Source: Frigoribacterium sp. Leaf8 (GTDB lineage Bacteria > Actinomycetota > Actinomycetes > Actinomycetales > Microbacteriaceae). From it: 49,476 nucleotides of DNA. The position numbers and the translations under genes were made by a program. The stretch covers positions 1 through 49,476 of the forward strand of contig NZ_LMKB01000003.1 of the NCBI RefSeq assembly GCF_001421165.1. Reading direction: 5' to 3'. Below are positions 22,838 to 29,678 of the stretch, piece after piece (the first letter of the stretch is position 1; each line of letters begins with the position of its first letter). Below the pieces are notes generated by a model. It did no database searches, was not told the origin of the DNA, and worked only from the letters and a program-made list of their open reading frames with translations.

Positions 22838-24124
22838 TCATGCGCGGAGTGCCAGGCGGCGCCAGTCGGCGTCCATGGTGCGCAGGGTGCCCTCGACGCT
22901 GGCGCCCGTGACGATGCCCTGCACGTAGTTCTCGGCGGGGATCGTCAGCGGGATCGCCTTGGACGCCCCCTGGTAGAACCGCGCGTCGTCGTAGTAGCCC
23001 TGCATGCCGACGATGCGCTCGTCGGTCACGGCGGGGGCCGACCTCGTGGTGCCGAACGCCAGGAAGTCGCGGTTGTAGGCGTCCTGGATCTCGGGCTGCA
23101 TCAGGTAGGTCAGGAACTCGCGGGCGGCGTCCTGCTTGCGCGACTGCTCGGGCACCCACAGGGCCAGGTCGAGGTTGACCCGCACCTTGCGGTCGGCGGG
23201 GTCGTCGGTCATCGGCAGGGGGAACGTCCCGACCTTCGCCTCGGGGTTGGCCTTCGTGATCTCACCGAGTGCCCACGGCCCCTGCATGAGCATCGCCGCC
23301 TCGCCCTGGGCCATGGCGAGGTTGCCGTCGCCGTAGCCGCGGCTGTTGCGGTTGGCGTTCGACAGCCGGCCGAGCTGCACCATGCGCTCGACGGGCTCGC
23401 GGAAGTCCTTCTCGAACGAGACCGAGCCGCCCTGGCCGACCCTCGTGCCCTCGGCGTTCATCTTCTCGTAGAAGGCCGCGACGTCGAGCGACCCGCCGGT
23501 CGTGTAGTCGAACAGGCCCTGCGCGACGGTCCACGGTTCGCGGAAGGTGCTGTAGATCGGCGTGACGCCGGCCGCCGTGAAGGTGTCGCACGCCGCGAGG
23601 AACTCGTCCCACGTGGTCGGCACCTCGACGCCCAGGTCGGCGAAGACCTGCTGGTTGTAGATCACCGACGCGGCGGTGATCGAGTACGGCAGCACGCTCG
23701 TCCGGCCGGGGTAGGTCGCGTACTGGTCGACCAGCTCCTGCACCTCGGGGCGGATCGTGCCTGCCTCGGGCAGGTCGCCCAGGTCGCTCAACGCCCCGCG
23801 CTCCATGAAGCGGGCCATCTCGAGGTTGTACGTGAAGGCCGCGACGTCGGGCGGGTTGCCCCGGACGAAGCCGGCCGAGATGCCCGAGGTCGAGTCGTGG
23901 ATCACCCGGATCGCCGACTGCGACTCGTTGAACCGCGAGACCAGGTCGGAGAAGTACGGGATCGCCTCGGGCTTGGTCGCGTAGAAGGTGATCTCGGTGC
24001 GCCCGCGGCCCGAGCCGGACGGGGCGCAGCCAGCGAGGAGGAGCGCCGCCCCGGCGGCACCGATCCCGCCGAGGAGGGTGCGTCGGCTGAGGCCGGCACC
24101 GGAGGGCAGTGGGGGTGTGGGCAC
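22838..24124 (-). CDS. sugar-binding lipoprotein of the ABC importer
   Basis: A 428-residue extracellular solute-binding protein (family 1). The signal has a twin-arginine pattern (SRRTLLGG, Arg14-Arg15) and a lipobox LAGC with Cys33. The mature part shows the usual ITFYATKPEAI start, PPDVAAF, PTTWDEFLAACDTF hinge-region block, and GEAAMLMQGPWALGEI. It captures alpha-glucosides for the MalFG-type channel. The GTG start is preceded by a GGGAGA ribosome binding site. It is first gene of the operon and divergent from a ROK repressor. Confidence 0.93.
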   Translation of the reverse strand: MPTPPLPSGAGLSRRTLLGGIGAAGAALLLAGCAPSGSGRGRTEITFYATKPEAIPYFSDLVSRFNESQSAIRVIHDSTSGISAGFVRGNPPDVAAFTYNLEMARFMERGALSDLGDLPEAGTIRPEVQELVDQYATYPGRTSVLPYSITAASVIYNQQVFADLGVEVPTTWDEFLAACDTFTAAGVTPIYSTFREPWTVAQGLFDYTTGGSLDVAAFYEKMNAEGTRVGQGGSVSFEKDFREPVERMVQLGRLSNANRNSRGYGDGNLAMAQGEAAMLMQGPWALGEITKANPEAKVGTFPLPMTDDPADRKVRVNLDLALWVPEQSRKQDAAREFLTYLMQPEIQDAYNRDFLAFGTTRSAPAVTDERIVGMQGYYDDARFYQGASKAIPLTIPAENYVQGIVTGASVEGTLRTMDADWRRLALRA

Positions 24125-24171
24125 GTCGTCGTCTCCCGGGTCGCGACCCCGACGACAGCGTCGGGACCGAG

Positions 24172-24205
24172 TTGATCTGGTGTGTAGATTTAGACCCTAG
24201 ATCAA
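24172..24205. promoter_or_regulatory. candidate ROK operator between importer operon and repressor
   Basis: TTGATCT (24172-24178) and AGATCAA (24199-24205) form an inverted repeat in an AT-rich patch, the only such patch in the divergent region. Location and symmetry suit the binding site of the divergently encoded ROK regulator, controlling both directions. Confidence 0.5.
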
Positions 24206-24285
24206 TTCGCGGCGTGGCACCATGGGTCGTCGTCGAAAAGATCCGCCGTGTCGCGAGGCACCGGCCACAGCACGAGGAGGCGCGG

Positions 24286-25548
24286 GTGGCGCTGAGCACC
24301 GGGGTGTCGTCGCCGAGCCTGCTCCGCCGCATGAACGCGGCCGAGGTGCTGCGGCACGCGTGGTCCGCGGACGCGGTCACGGCGAGCGACCTGATCGCCC
24401 TCACCGGACTCACCCGGTCCACCGTGCTCGGGGTCTGCGACGACCTCATCGACCACGGCTGGATGGTGTCGCTCGCCGACGCCCGCTCGACCGGCGAGTA
24501 CCGCAAGGGCCGCCCCGCGCGTCGCTACGCCCTGGCCCGTTCCGCCGGGCACGTCGTCGGCGTCGACGCCGGCCGCCACCACCTGACCGCCGTCGTGGCC
24601 GACCTGCGCGGCGACGTCGTGGCCCGCGTCGCACGGCGCATCGACCCCGACGGGACGGCGGACGACCGCCGCCGGACGGTCTCACGGCTGGTCGACGACG
24701 TCCTCGGCGAGGCCTCGCTGGGCGACGCCGACGTGCTCGCCGTGGCACTCGGAGTGCCCGCGCCGACCGACTCCGAGGGCCGGTCGCCGATCGAGGTCGG
24801 CGCCGACTTCTGGGTGCTGATGAACCCCGACTACACCGGGCTCTTCGCCGAGCGCGGCTGGGCCGTCGTCGTCGAGAACGACGCCAACCTGGCCGCCGTG
24901 GCCGAGGCGGCGGCCGCATCCCGTGCCGACCGCGAGGTCGACGGTGGTGCCGGCGCCGCCACGTCGTTCGTGACCCTGCTGGCGGGCGAGCGGTTCGGCG
25001 CCGGGTTCGTGCTCGACGGAGCCCTCGTGCGGGGCAGCCGCGGTGCCGCGGGCGAGATGCGCCTCCTCGACCTGGTCGAGGGCGTCGGATCGGCCGACGG
25101 CCTCGGAGCCCTGCTGCGCGACTGGGCCCGGGCCGCGCGCGAGCTCGGCACCGTGCCGGCCTCGTCGCCGCTGCGGGCGATCCCGCTCGACGAGCTCGAG
25201 GCCCCCGCCGTGCTGGCCGCGGCCGACGCCGGCGACCCGACCGCCCTGCGCCTGGTCGAGAAGGCCGCCGAACGGTTCGGACGCGTCTGCGCCATGCTCA
25301 GCGGCATGCTCGACGTCGACCGCATCGTCGTCGCCGGGGCCGTGGCGCCCTCCCTCGGACTGCTGCTCGACCGGACGACACCGTGGCTCAGCCGGTTCAC
25401 GCACCGGGCCGCGCCCGAGGTCGTCGCCTCGACGTTGGGCGACGCGGTCGTGACCACGGGCGCCGTCGAGCGGGCCCTGGCACACGTGCGCGGCCACGCA
25501 CTCGAGCTGACGCTGCCGGGTGCGGCGGACGCGACCCGCGCCTCCTGA
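24286..25548 (+). CDS. ROK family transcriptional repressor of the alpha-glucoside operon
   Basis: 420 residues from the GTG at 24286; the frame is open further upstream, but GAGGAGG 5 nt before this GTG decides the start. The N-terminus holds a winged helix (ASDLIALTGLTRSTVLGVCDDLIDHGWM). The ROK sugar-binding part follows: VGVDAGRHHLTAVVADLRGDVV, VENDANLAAVAEA, AGERFGAGFVLDG and RGAAGEMRLL. The cysteine-rich zinc loop typical of many ROK proteins is not evident. Divergent placement predicts repression of the binding protein-permease-glucosidase operon. The gene ends in a copy of the dispersed motif. Confidence 0.9.
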   Translation: MALSTGVSSPSLLRRMNAAEVLRHAWSADAVTASDLIALTGLTRSTVLGVCDDLIDHGWMVSLADARSTGEYRKGRPARRYALARSAGHVVGVDAGRHHLTAVVADLRGDVVARVARRIDPDGTADDRRRTVSRLVDDVLGEASLGDADVLAVALGVPAPTDSEGRSPIEVGADFWVLMNPDYTGLFAERGWAVVVENDANLAAVAEAAAASRADREVDGGAGAATSFVTLLAGERFGAGFVLDGALVRGSRGAAGEMRLLDLVEGVGSADGLGALLRDWARAARELGTVPASSPLRAIPLDELEAPAVLAAADAGDPTALRLVEKAAERFGRVCAMLSGMLDVDRIVVAGAVAPSLGLLLDRTTPWLSRFTHRAAPEVVASTLGDAVVTTGAVERALAHVRGHALELTLPGAADATRAS

Positions 25549-25590
25549 CGACTACTCGGCGTGCGATCGGACGGCGATGCACCCGGCCTC

Positions 25591-25650
25591 GAACCCCGTT
25601 CACGAAGTCGAACCCCGACAGAACGGGGTTCGACTTCGCAAACGGGGTTC
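25591..25650. repeat. 60-bp palindromic element, class C copy 1
   Basis: Outer stem GAACCCCGTT/AACGGGGTTC (10 bp), 2-nt bulges, inner stem CGAAGTCGAACCCCG and its inverse (15 bp), 6-nt loop: exactly 60 bases. It lies between the ROK gene and the GT2-like gene. A related 60-bp copy is at 42757-42816. Confidence 0.75.
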
Positions 25651-25719
25651 GCGGCCCCTGGCCGGCGGGGCGGCGCGGGAGGCGCGGGGCGGCCCGGCGC
25701 ACGCCGCTAGGCTCGCGGG

Positions 25720-26376
25720 ATGGTCACCGTCGTGCTCCCCTGGCGTCCGCAACCCAGTCGCGTCGCGGCGTTCGAGGTCGTCCGCGACTGGTACGCCGAC
25801 GCCCTGCCCGAGGCCGAGATCCGCACGATCGACTCCCCCGACCCGGTGTTCAACCTGGCCCAGTGCCGCAACCTCGGGATCGCCGGCCTGGCCGACGACG
25901 AGGTCGCCGTGATCGGCGACGCCGACACCCTGCCGCAACGCGAGCCCCTGCTCGCGGCGATCGAGGCGGCCCGCACGAGCGGCCGGGTGCACCTGCCCTA
26001 CACCGAGTACCACTGGCTGGGACGCGACGGCACCGCGCAGGCGGCCGCGGGCACCCCCCTCGAGCAGTGCGACTTCGAGCTCGTGCGCGGGGCCTGCTCG
26101 GGGGTCTACGTGACCCGCGCCTCCTCGTGGCGCAGCCACGGCGGGCAGGACGAACGCTTCCGGGGCTGGGGCTTCGAGGACGCGGCCTGGTACCTCGCCC
26201 ACACCACCCTGCTCGGCGAGGCCCCGCGACGGCACGAGGGCATGGTCTTCGCCCTGCACCACCAGGCCGAGGTGCGGGAGGGGCCGCAGTACGACGCCAA
26301 CGCCGCGCTGATGCAGCGGTACCGCGACGCGGCGGTCGGCGAGGACGCGATGCGCGCGGTCGTCTTCGGCGCCTAG
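25720..26376 (+). CDS. GT2-like glycosyltransferase with galactosyltransferase-type C-terminus
   Basis: A 218-residue glycosyltransferase. The nucleotide-sugar fold starts VTVVLPWRP. A DxD-type metal motif is present in VIGDADTLP. The acceptor-side motif RGWGFEDAAWYLAH matches the C-terminal galactosyltransferase pattern (WGxED). No membrane segments. Substrate unknown; an envelope sugar is likely. A TAGGCT box ends 6 nt before the ATG, so it is leaderless. A dispersed-motif copy is in frame at 26115 (read TRAS). Confidence 0.85.
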   Translation: MVTVVLPWRPQPSRVAAFEVVRDWYADALPEAEIRTIDSPDPVFNLAQCRNLGIAGLADDEVAVIGDADTLPQREPLLAAIEAARTSGRVHLPYTEYHWLGRDGTAQAAAGTPLEQCDFELVRGACSGVYVTRASSWRSHGGQDERFRGWGFEDAAWYLAHTTLLGEAPRRHEGMVFALHHQAEVREGPQYDANAALMQRYRDAAVGEDAMRAVVFGA

Positions 26377-26445
26377 AGCTAGGGGCGACAGCGCCGGAGG
26401 GCGACAGCGCAGGAGGCGCGGGGCACGTCCGGCGGACGACCCGCG

Positions 26446-27054
26446 TCAGTCGCGGCGGACGGTGTGCAACGGGCCGAGCGCGTGGTCGAGTGCGGCCTCG
26501 AGCGGCCAGCCCGCCCGCTCCGACTGGCTGAGCAGCAGTCCCCCCTGGATCGCGGCGATGATCGCGGTGGCGACGCGCACCGGATCGGCCGAGGCGTCGA
26601 CCGAGCCCGAGGCCTGCAGCCGCCGGATGCCCGCGGCCAGCTGCTCGCGCCAGGCGTCCCAGCTCGCCTTGACGCTGCGCTCGACCTCGGCGTCCGTGGC
26701 GGCGACCTGAGCGGCGAGCGTGCCGATCGGGCAGGCCCAGCGGCCGAGGCTGATGTAGTACTCGACCAGGGCGGCGCGCCAGCGCTCCCACGACTCCCAG
26801 GTGCCGAGGTCGTGGATCTCGGGCTCCTGCGCCTCGAGCAGCTGACGCCCCTCCCACCGGGCGACCTCGTGGATCAGCTCGGTCTTGCCGCCGGGGAAGT
26901 AGTGGAACAGCTGGCTCTTGCTGGTCAGCGTCGCGGCCCGCACCGTGTCGAGCGTCGTCCCGCCGATGCCCGCGGCGAGGATCTGCCGACCGGTCTCGTC
27001 GATGATCCTCTGGCGGGTGAGCCGCCCGCGCTCGGTGATCTTCGTCTCGTCCAC
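26446..27054 (-). CDS. TetR family repressor (LmrA/YxaF-like C-terminus)
   Basis: A 202-residue regulator. The N-terminal DNA-binding domain is RGRLTRQRIIDETGRQILAA, then TLDTVRAATLTSKSQLFHYFPGGKTELI. The ligand domain contains WACPIGTLAAQVA, a pattern of the LmrA/YxaF group that senses small aromatic compounds. A GTG start lies 6 nt after a TAAGAT box (leaderless). Three TGGAC-N6-GTCCA operators fill the gap to the divergent dehydrogenase gene, so it almost certainly represses that gene and itself. Confidence 0.92.
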   Translation of the reverse strand: MDETKITERGRLTRQRIIDETGRQILAAGIGGTTLDTVRAATLTSKSQLFHYFPGGKTELIHEVARWEGRQLLEAQEPEIHDLGTWESWERWRAALVEYYISLGRWACPIGTLAAQVAATDAEVERSVKASWDAWREQLAAGIRRLQASGSVDASADPVRVATAIIAAIQGGLLLSQSERAGWPLEAALDHALGPLHTVRRD

Positions 27055-27073
27055 GGAGAGATCTTACGACGAT

Positions 27074-27089
27074 TGGACCATTCGGTCCA
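27074..27089. promoter_or_regulatory. TetR operator O1
   Basis: TGGACCATTCGGTCCA, arms TGGAC/GTCCA with a 6-nt spacer. It lies just upstream of the TetR -10 box. Confidence 0.65.
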
Positions 27090-27096
27090 CGAACAC

Positions 27097-27112
27097 TGGA
27101 CTTGACGGTCCA
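27097..27112. promoter_or_regulatory. TetR operator O2
   Basis: TGGACTTGACGGTCCA, same arms and spacing as O1, extended outward to ACTGGAC/GTCCAGT. It overlaps a TTGACG -35-like hexamer for the dehydrogenase gene. Confidence 0.65.
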
Positions 27113-27126
27113 GTCCGTGCTAGCAA

Positions 27127-27142
27127 TGGACCATGCAGTCCA
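27127..27142. promoter_or_regulatory. TetR operator O3 overlapping the SDR start codon
   Basis: TGGACCATGCAGTCCA, same arms and spacing. The ATG of the dehydrogenase (27133) lies within it. Confidence 0.6.
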
Positions 27143-27930
27143 ATGAAGAAGTCCTCGACTCCCTGCCCACCGACGACCGCCTGGCCGGTCGCACCGCCCT
27201 CGTGACCGGCTCGACCAGCGGCATCGGCGAGGCGATCGCCCGCGTGCTCGCCGCCTCCGGTGCCACCGTCGTCGTCAGCGGCCGCGACGACGCCCGGGCC
27301 CGGCGGGTGGTCGACGCGATCACCACCCGGGGCGGCTCGGCCCACGCCGTGCCCGCCGACCTCGCCGGCCCGTACGCCGACCTCCGCGCCTTCGCCGCCC
27401 GGGCCACCGAGGTGCTCGGCGGCCGCATCGACATCCTGGTCAACAACGCCGGCGTCTACCCGACCATGCCGACCGACGCCCTCGACGACGCCGACCTCGA
27501 CGCCATCCTGGCGACGAACGTCCGGGCGCCGCACGTGCTCGTCGGTGCCCTCGCGCCGGCGATGGCCGACCATGGAGCGGGCTCGATCGTCAACATCGGC
27601 TCGTGGATGACCCGGGTGGGGGTGCCGTTCGGCGCCATGTACACCGCGTCGAAGGCCGCCGTCGAGCAGATGACCCGCACCTGGGCGGCCGAGTTCGGCC
27701 CCCGCGGCGTCCGCGTCAACAGCGTCGCACCCGGTGCGACGTCGACTCCGGGCAACGCCGGGTCGGCGGCCGTCCTCGACACCCTGACCGCGGCCACCCC
27801 GGCCGGTCGACCCGTGCGTCCCGTCGACATCGCCCACGCGGTGCGGTACCTGGCGTCGGACGAGGCGGCCTTCGTGCACGGGGCCCTGCTCGACGTCGAC
27901 GGCGGCATCCTCCACACCCGGACGATGTAG
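27133..27930 (+). CDS. short-chain dehydrogenase/reductase
   Basis: A 265-residue classical SDR. The cofactor motif VTGSTSGIGEAIA lies at about 26-38. VVSGRDDARA following it suggests NADP preference. NNAG is in ILVNNAG, and the active site is formed by the Ser of NIGSW and YTASK (Tyr/Lys). It ends with the usual LDVDGG strand. The specific substrate is unknown. It is controlled by the divergent TetR regulator. A dispersed-motif copy and an 18-bp hairpin follow the stop. Confidence 0.93.
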   Translation: MQSNEEVLDSLPTDDRLAGRTALVTGSTSGIGEAIARVLAASGATVVVSGRDDARARRVVDAITTRGGSAHAVPADLAGPYADLRAFAARATEVLGGRIDILVNNAGVYPTMPTDALDDADLDAILATNVRAPHVLVGALAPAMADHGAGSIVNIGSWMTRVGVPFGAMYTASKAAVEQMTRTWAAEFGPRGVRVNSVAPGATSTPGNAGSAAVLDTLTAATPAGRPVRPVDIAHAVRYLASDEAAFVHGALLDVDGGILHTRTM

Positions 27931-27980
27931 GCCGACCCGCGCCTCCTGCCGGTCGGCCCTCGGCCGGACGGACCAGACGC

Positions 27981-28022
27981 CACGACGTGCCGCTCGCCCG
28001 CGAAGGCGAGCGGCACGTCGTG
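27981..28022. terminator. strong bidirectional terminator hairpin
   Basis: An 18-bp perfect stem (27981-27998 with 28005-28022, reading CACGACGTGCCGCTCGCC on the left) with a 6-nt loop between the convergent SDR and glycosyltransferase genes. Confidence 0.75.
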
Positions 28023-28063
28023 ACAGCTCGAGAGGCGGGGCGAGCCGAGGAGGCGCGGGCCGG

Positions 28064-28169
28064 CTCGGTCAGTCGCGCCCGGTCAGCGCCGCGTGGGCTC
28101 GTGCCCGTCCGGGCGTCTCGGTCAGCTGCGCCCGGTCAGCGCCGCGTGGGCTCGTGCCCGTCCGGGCGT
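28064..28169 (-). repeat. 53-bp tandem duplication of a glycosyltransferase gene end
   Basis: Unit 28117-28169 contains the last codons and the stop of the glycosyltransferase. Unit 28064-28116 is a copy differing only at AGTCGCG versus AGCTGCG. Because 53 is not a multiple of 3 and the copy lies after the stop, it does not lengthen the protein. Confidence 0.75.
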
Positions 28170-29678
28170 CTCGCGCAGGGACGCCGCCAGCCCGGCCAGG
28201 CGTCCGGCCGCACCGGGGTCGCGCGTCGGCAGGTCGAGCACGTGCCGCAGCGCCTCCGCCAGTTCGTCGACCGTCGCCGTGTTCGGGGCGAGCGCCACGC
28301 CCACCCCGGTGCGCTCGAGGGCGGCGGCCCCGGCGAACTGGTCGGTCGAGAACGGCAGGACGACGACGGGCACGCCCGCGGTCATCGCCTCGGTCACGCT
28401 GTTGTTGCCGCCGTGCGTGACGGCCGCGGTCGCCGCGTCGAGCAGCGTCACCTGCGGCAGGAACTCGCGGACGAGCCAGTCGCTCGGCACCTCGCCGAGG
28501 TCGGCCCGGTCGCCCGAGCCGAGCGCGATCGCGGCCCGCACCCCGACCCGACGCAGGGCCTCGGCCACGCGCCCGAGCACGTCCGACCGCACCGAGAGGA
28601 AGCTGCCGAAGCTGACGTAGACGAACGGCGCGGGCGCGGGCGTGGGGTCGGGGTCGGACGTGGGGTCGAGGTCGGGTGCGGGGTCGGGGTCGGGGTCGGG
28701 GCCGCCGGCCAGCCAGGCGGCGACTTCGGCGTCCACCGGCTCGGCACGCACGGCCGATCCGAGCCAGACATGCGGGGGCAGCAGGGCCTCGCGCTCGGGG
28801 TCGGCCAGTTCGCCCGGGTAGTTGTAGAGCAGCAGGTCGCCGTGCTCGCCGAAGGCGCTCGTCGACGGCGGCAGGTGCGGAGCGAGCTCGGCCAACGCGG
28901 CGTTCCACTCGGCGGTGAACGAGGCGTCGACCCGCTCGCACAGCTCGCGCAGCCCGGCGACGCCGTCGGGCGCCGCGCCGGCGTCGGATCGCACCGCCGA
29001 CGCATCTCCGGCAGCTCGCACCACGCTCGCGTCGTCGAACCGCGTTCCGGGGTGGTTCGACGACTCGACGGTGGTGCGGCCTCCGGCCAGCACCGGGTCA
29101 GCACCAGCATCGGCACCCGCACGAGCACCGGCACCGGCACCGGCGCCGGCACCGCCGAACGCCGCGGGCCACTCGGGCGGGCAGCCGTACACCTCGTCGC
29201 CCACGGGCAGCGCGGTCGGGTGCCCCAGCACGACGTCGGCGAACGGCACGCCACCGGCCACGAGCGCGAGCCGGGCGCTGAACGCGAGGTGGTCCACGAC
29301 GATCTGGTCGGGCCGGACGGCGGCGACCACGTCGAGCACCGCCCGGGCCGTGGCGACCGGCTGCCACATGAGGTCGGTGAGGCGTTCGCGCGCCTGGTAC
29401 GAGAGCGTCTCGACCATGCCGAGCCGGGTGGCGTCGAAGAAGCCGCGCAGCGACGCGTCCTCCTCGGCCACCTGCTCCTCGGCACGGATCACCCCGGGGT
29501 TCGAGCCGCGCCCGAGCTGCAGGTGCACGCGCTCGAAGCCGAAGGACTCGACGATGGCGGCGGTGGCCGGGCCGGTCGCGACGACGACGCGCTCGCCCCG
29601 GTCGCGCCACTCGGTGGCCAGGGTCGCGAGCGGCAGCAGGTGCGACGCGTAGTCGGGGCTGACGACGAGCAGGGTCAT
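28122..29678 (-). CDS. GT1-type glycosyltransferase (MurG/UGT fold)
   Basis: A 519-residue two-domain glycosyltransferase. The N-terminal domain starts MTLLVVSPDYASHLLPLATLA. The C-terminal donor domain contains VYVSFGSFLS and the THGGNNSVTEAMTAGVPVVVLPF signature near 430-450. The ATG overlaps the upstream gene stop by 4 bases (ATGA), so the two are one operon. Between the domains lie Gly/Ala repeats, a 60-bp palindromic element (29018-29077, read as about 20 residues in GGRTTVESSNHPGTRFDDAS) and a (DP)n linker from GGGGTC repeats. The inserts make it longer than usual. Acceptor unknown; probably an exopolysaccharide or wall polymer with the pyruvyl transferase nearby. Confidence 0.87.
   Translation of the reverse strand: MTLLVVSPDYASHLLPLATLATEWRDRGERVVVATGPATAAIVESFGFERVHLQLGRGSNPGVIRAEEQVAEEDASLRGFFDATRLGMVETLSYQARERLTDLMWQPVATARAVLDVVAAVRPDQIVVDHLAFSARLALVAGGVPFADVVLGHPTALPVGDEVYGCPPEWPAAFGGAGAGAGAGARAGADAGADPVLAGGRTTVESSNHPGTRFDDASVVRAAGDASAVRSDAGAAPDGVAGLRELCERVDASFTAEWNAALAELAPHLPPSTSAFGEHGDLLLYNYPGELADPEREALLPPHVWLGSAVRAEPVDAEVAAWLAGGPDPDPDPAPDLDPTSDPDPTPAPAPFVYVSFGSFLSVRSDVLGRVAEALRRVGVRAAIALGSGDRADLGEVPSDWLVREFLPQVTLLDAATAAVTHGGNNSVTEAMTAGVPVVVLPFSTDQFAGAAALERTGVGVALAPNTATVDELAEALRHVLDLPTRDPGAAGRLAGLAASLRETPGRARAHAALTGRS
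29018..29077. repeat. 60-bp palindromic element inside the glycosyltransferase gene (class B copy 1)
   Basis: Outer stem GCACCAC/GTGGTGC (7 bp), 7-nt internal loops, inner stem TCGTCGAACC/GGTTCGACGA (10 bp), 12-nt loop: exactly 60 bases and so 20 codons. It matches intergenic copies at 39351-39410 and 39565-39624. Confidence 0.8.
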
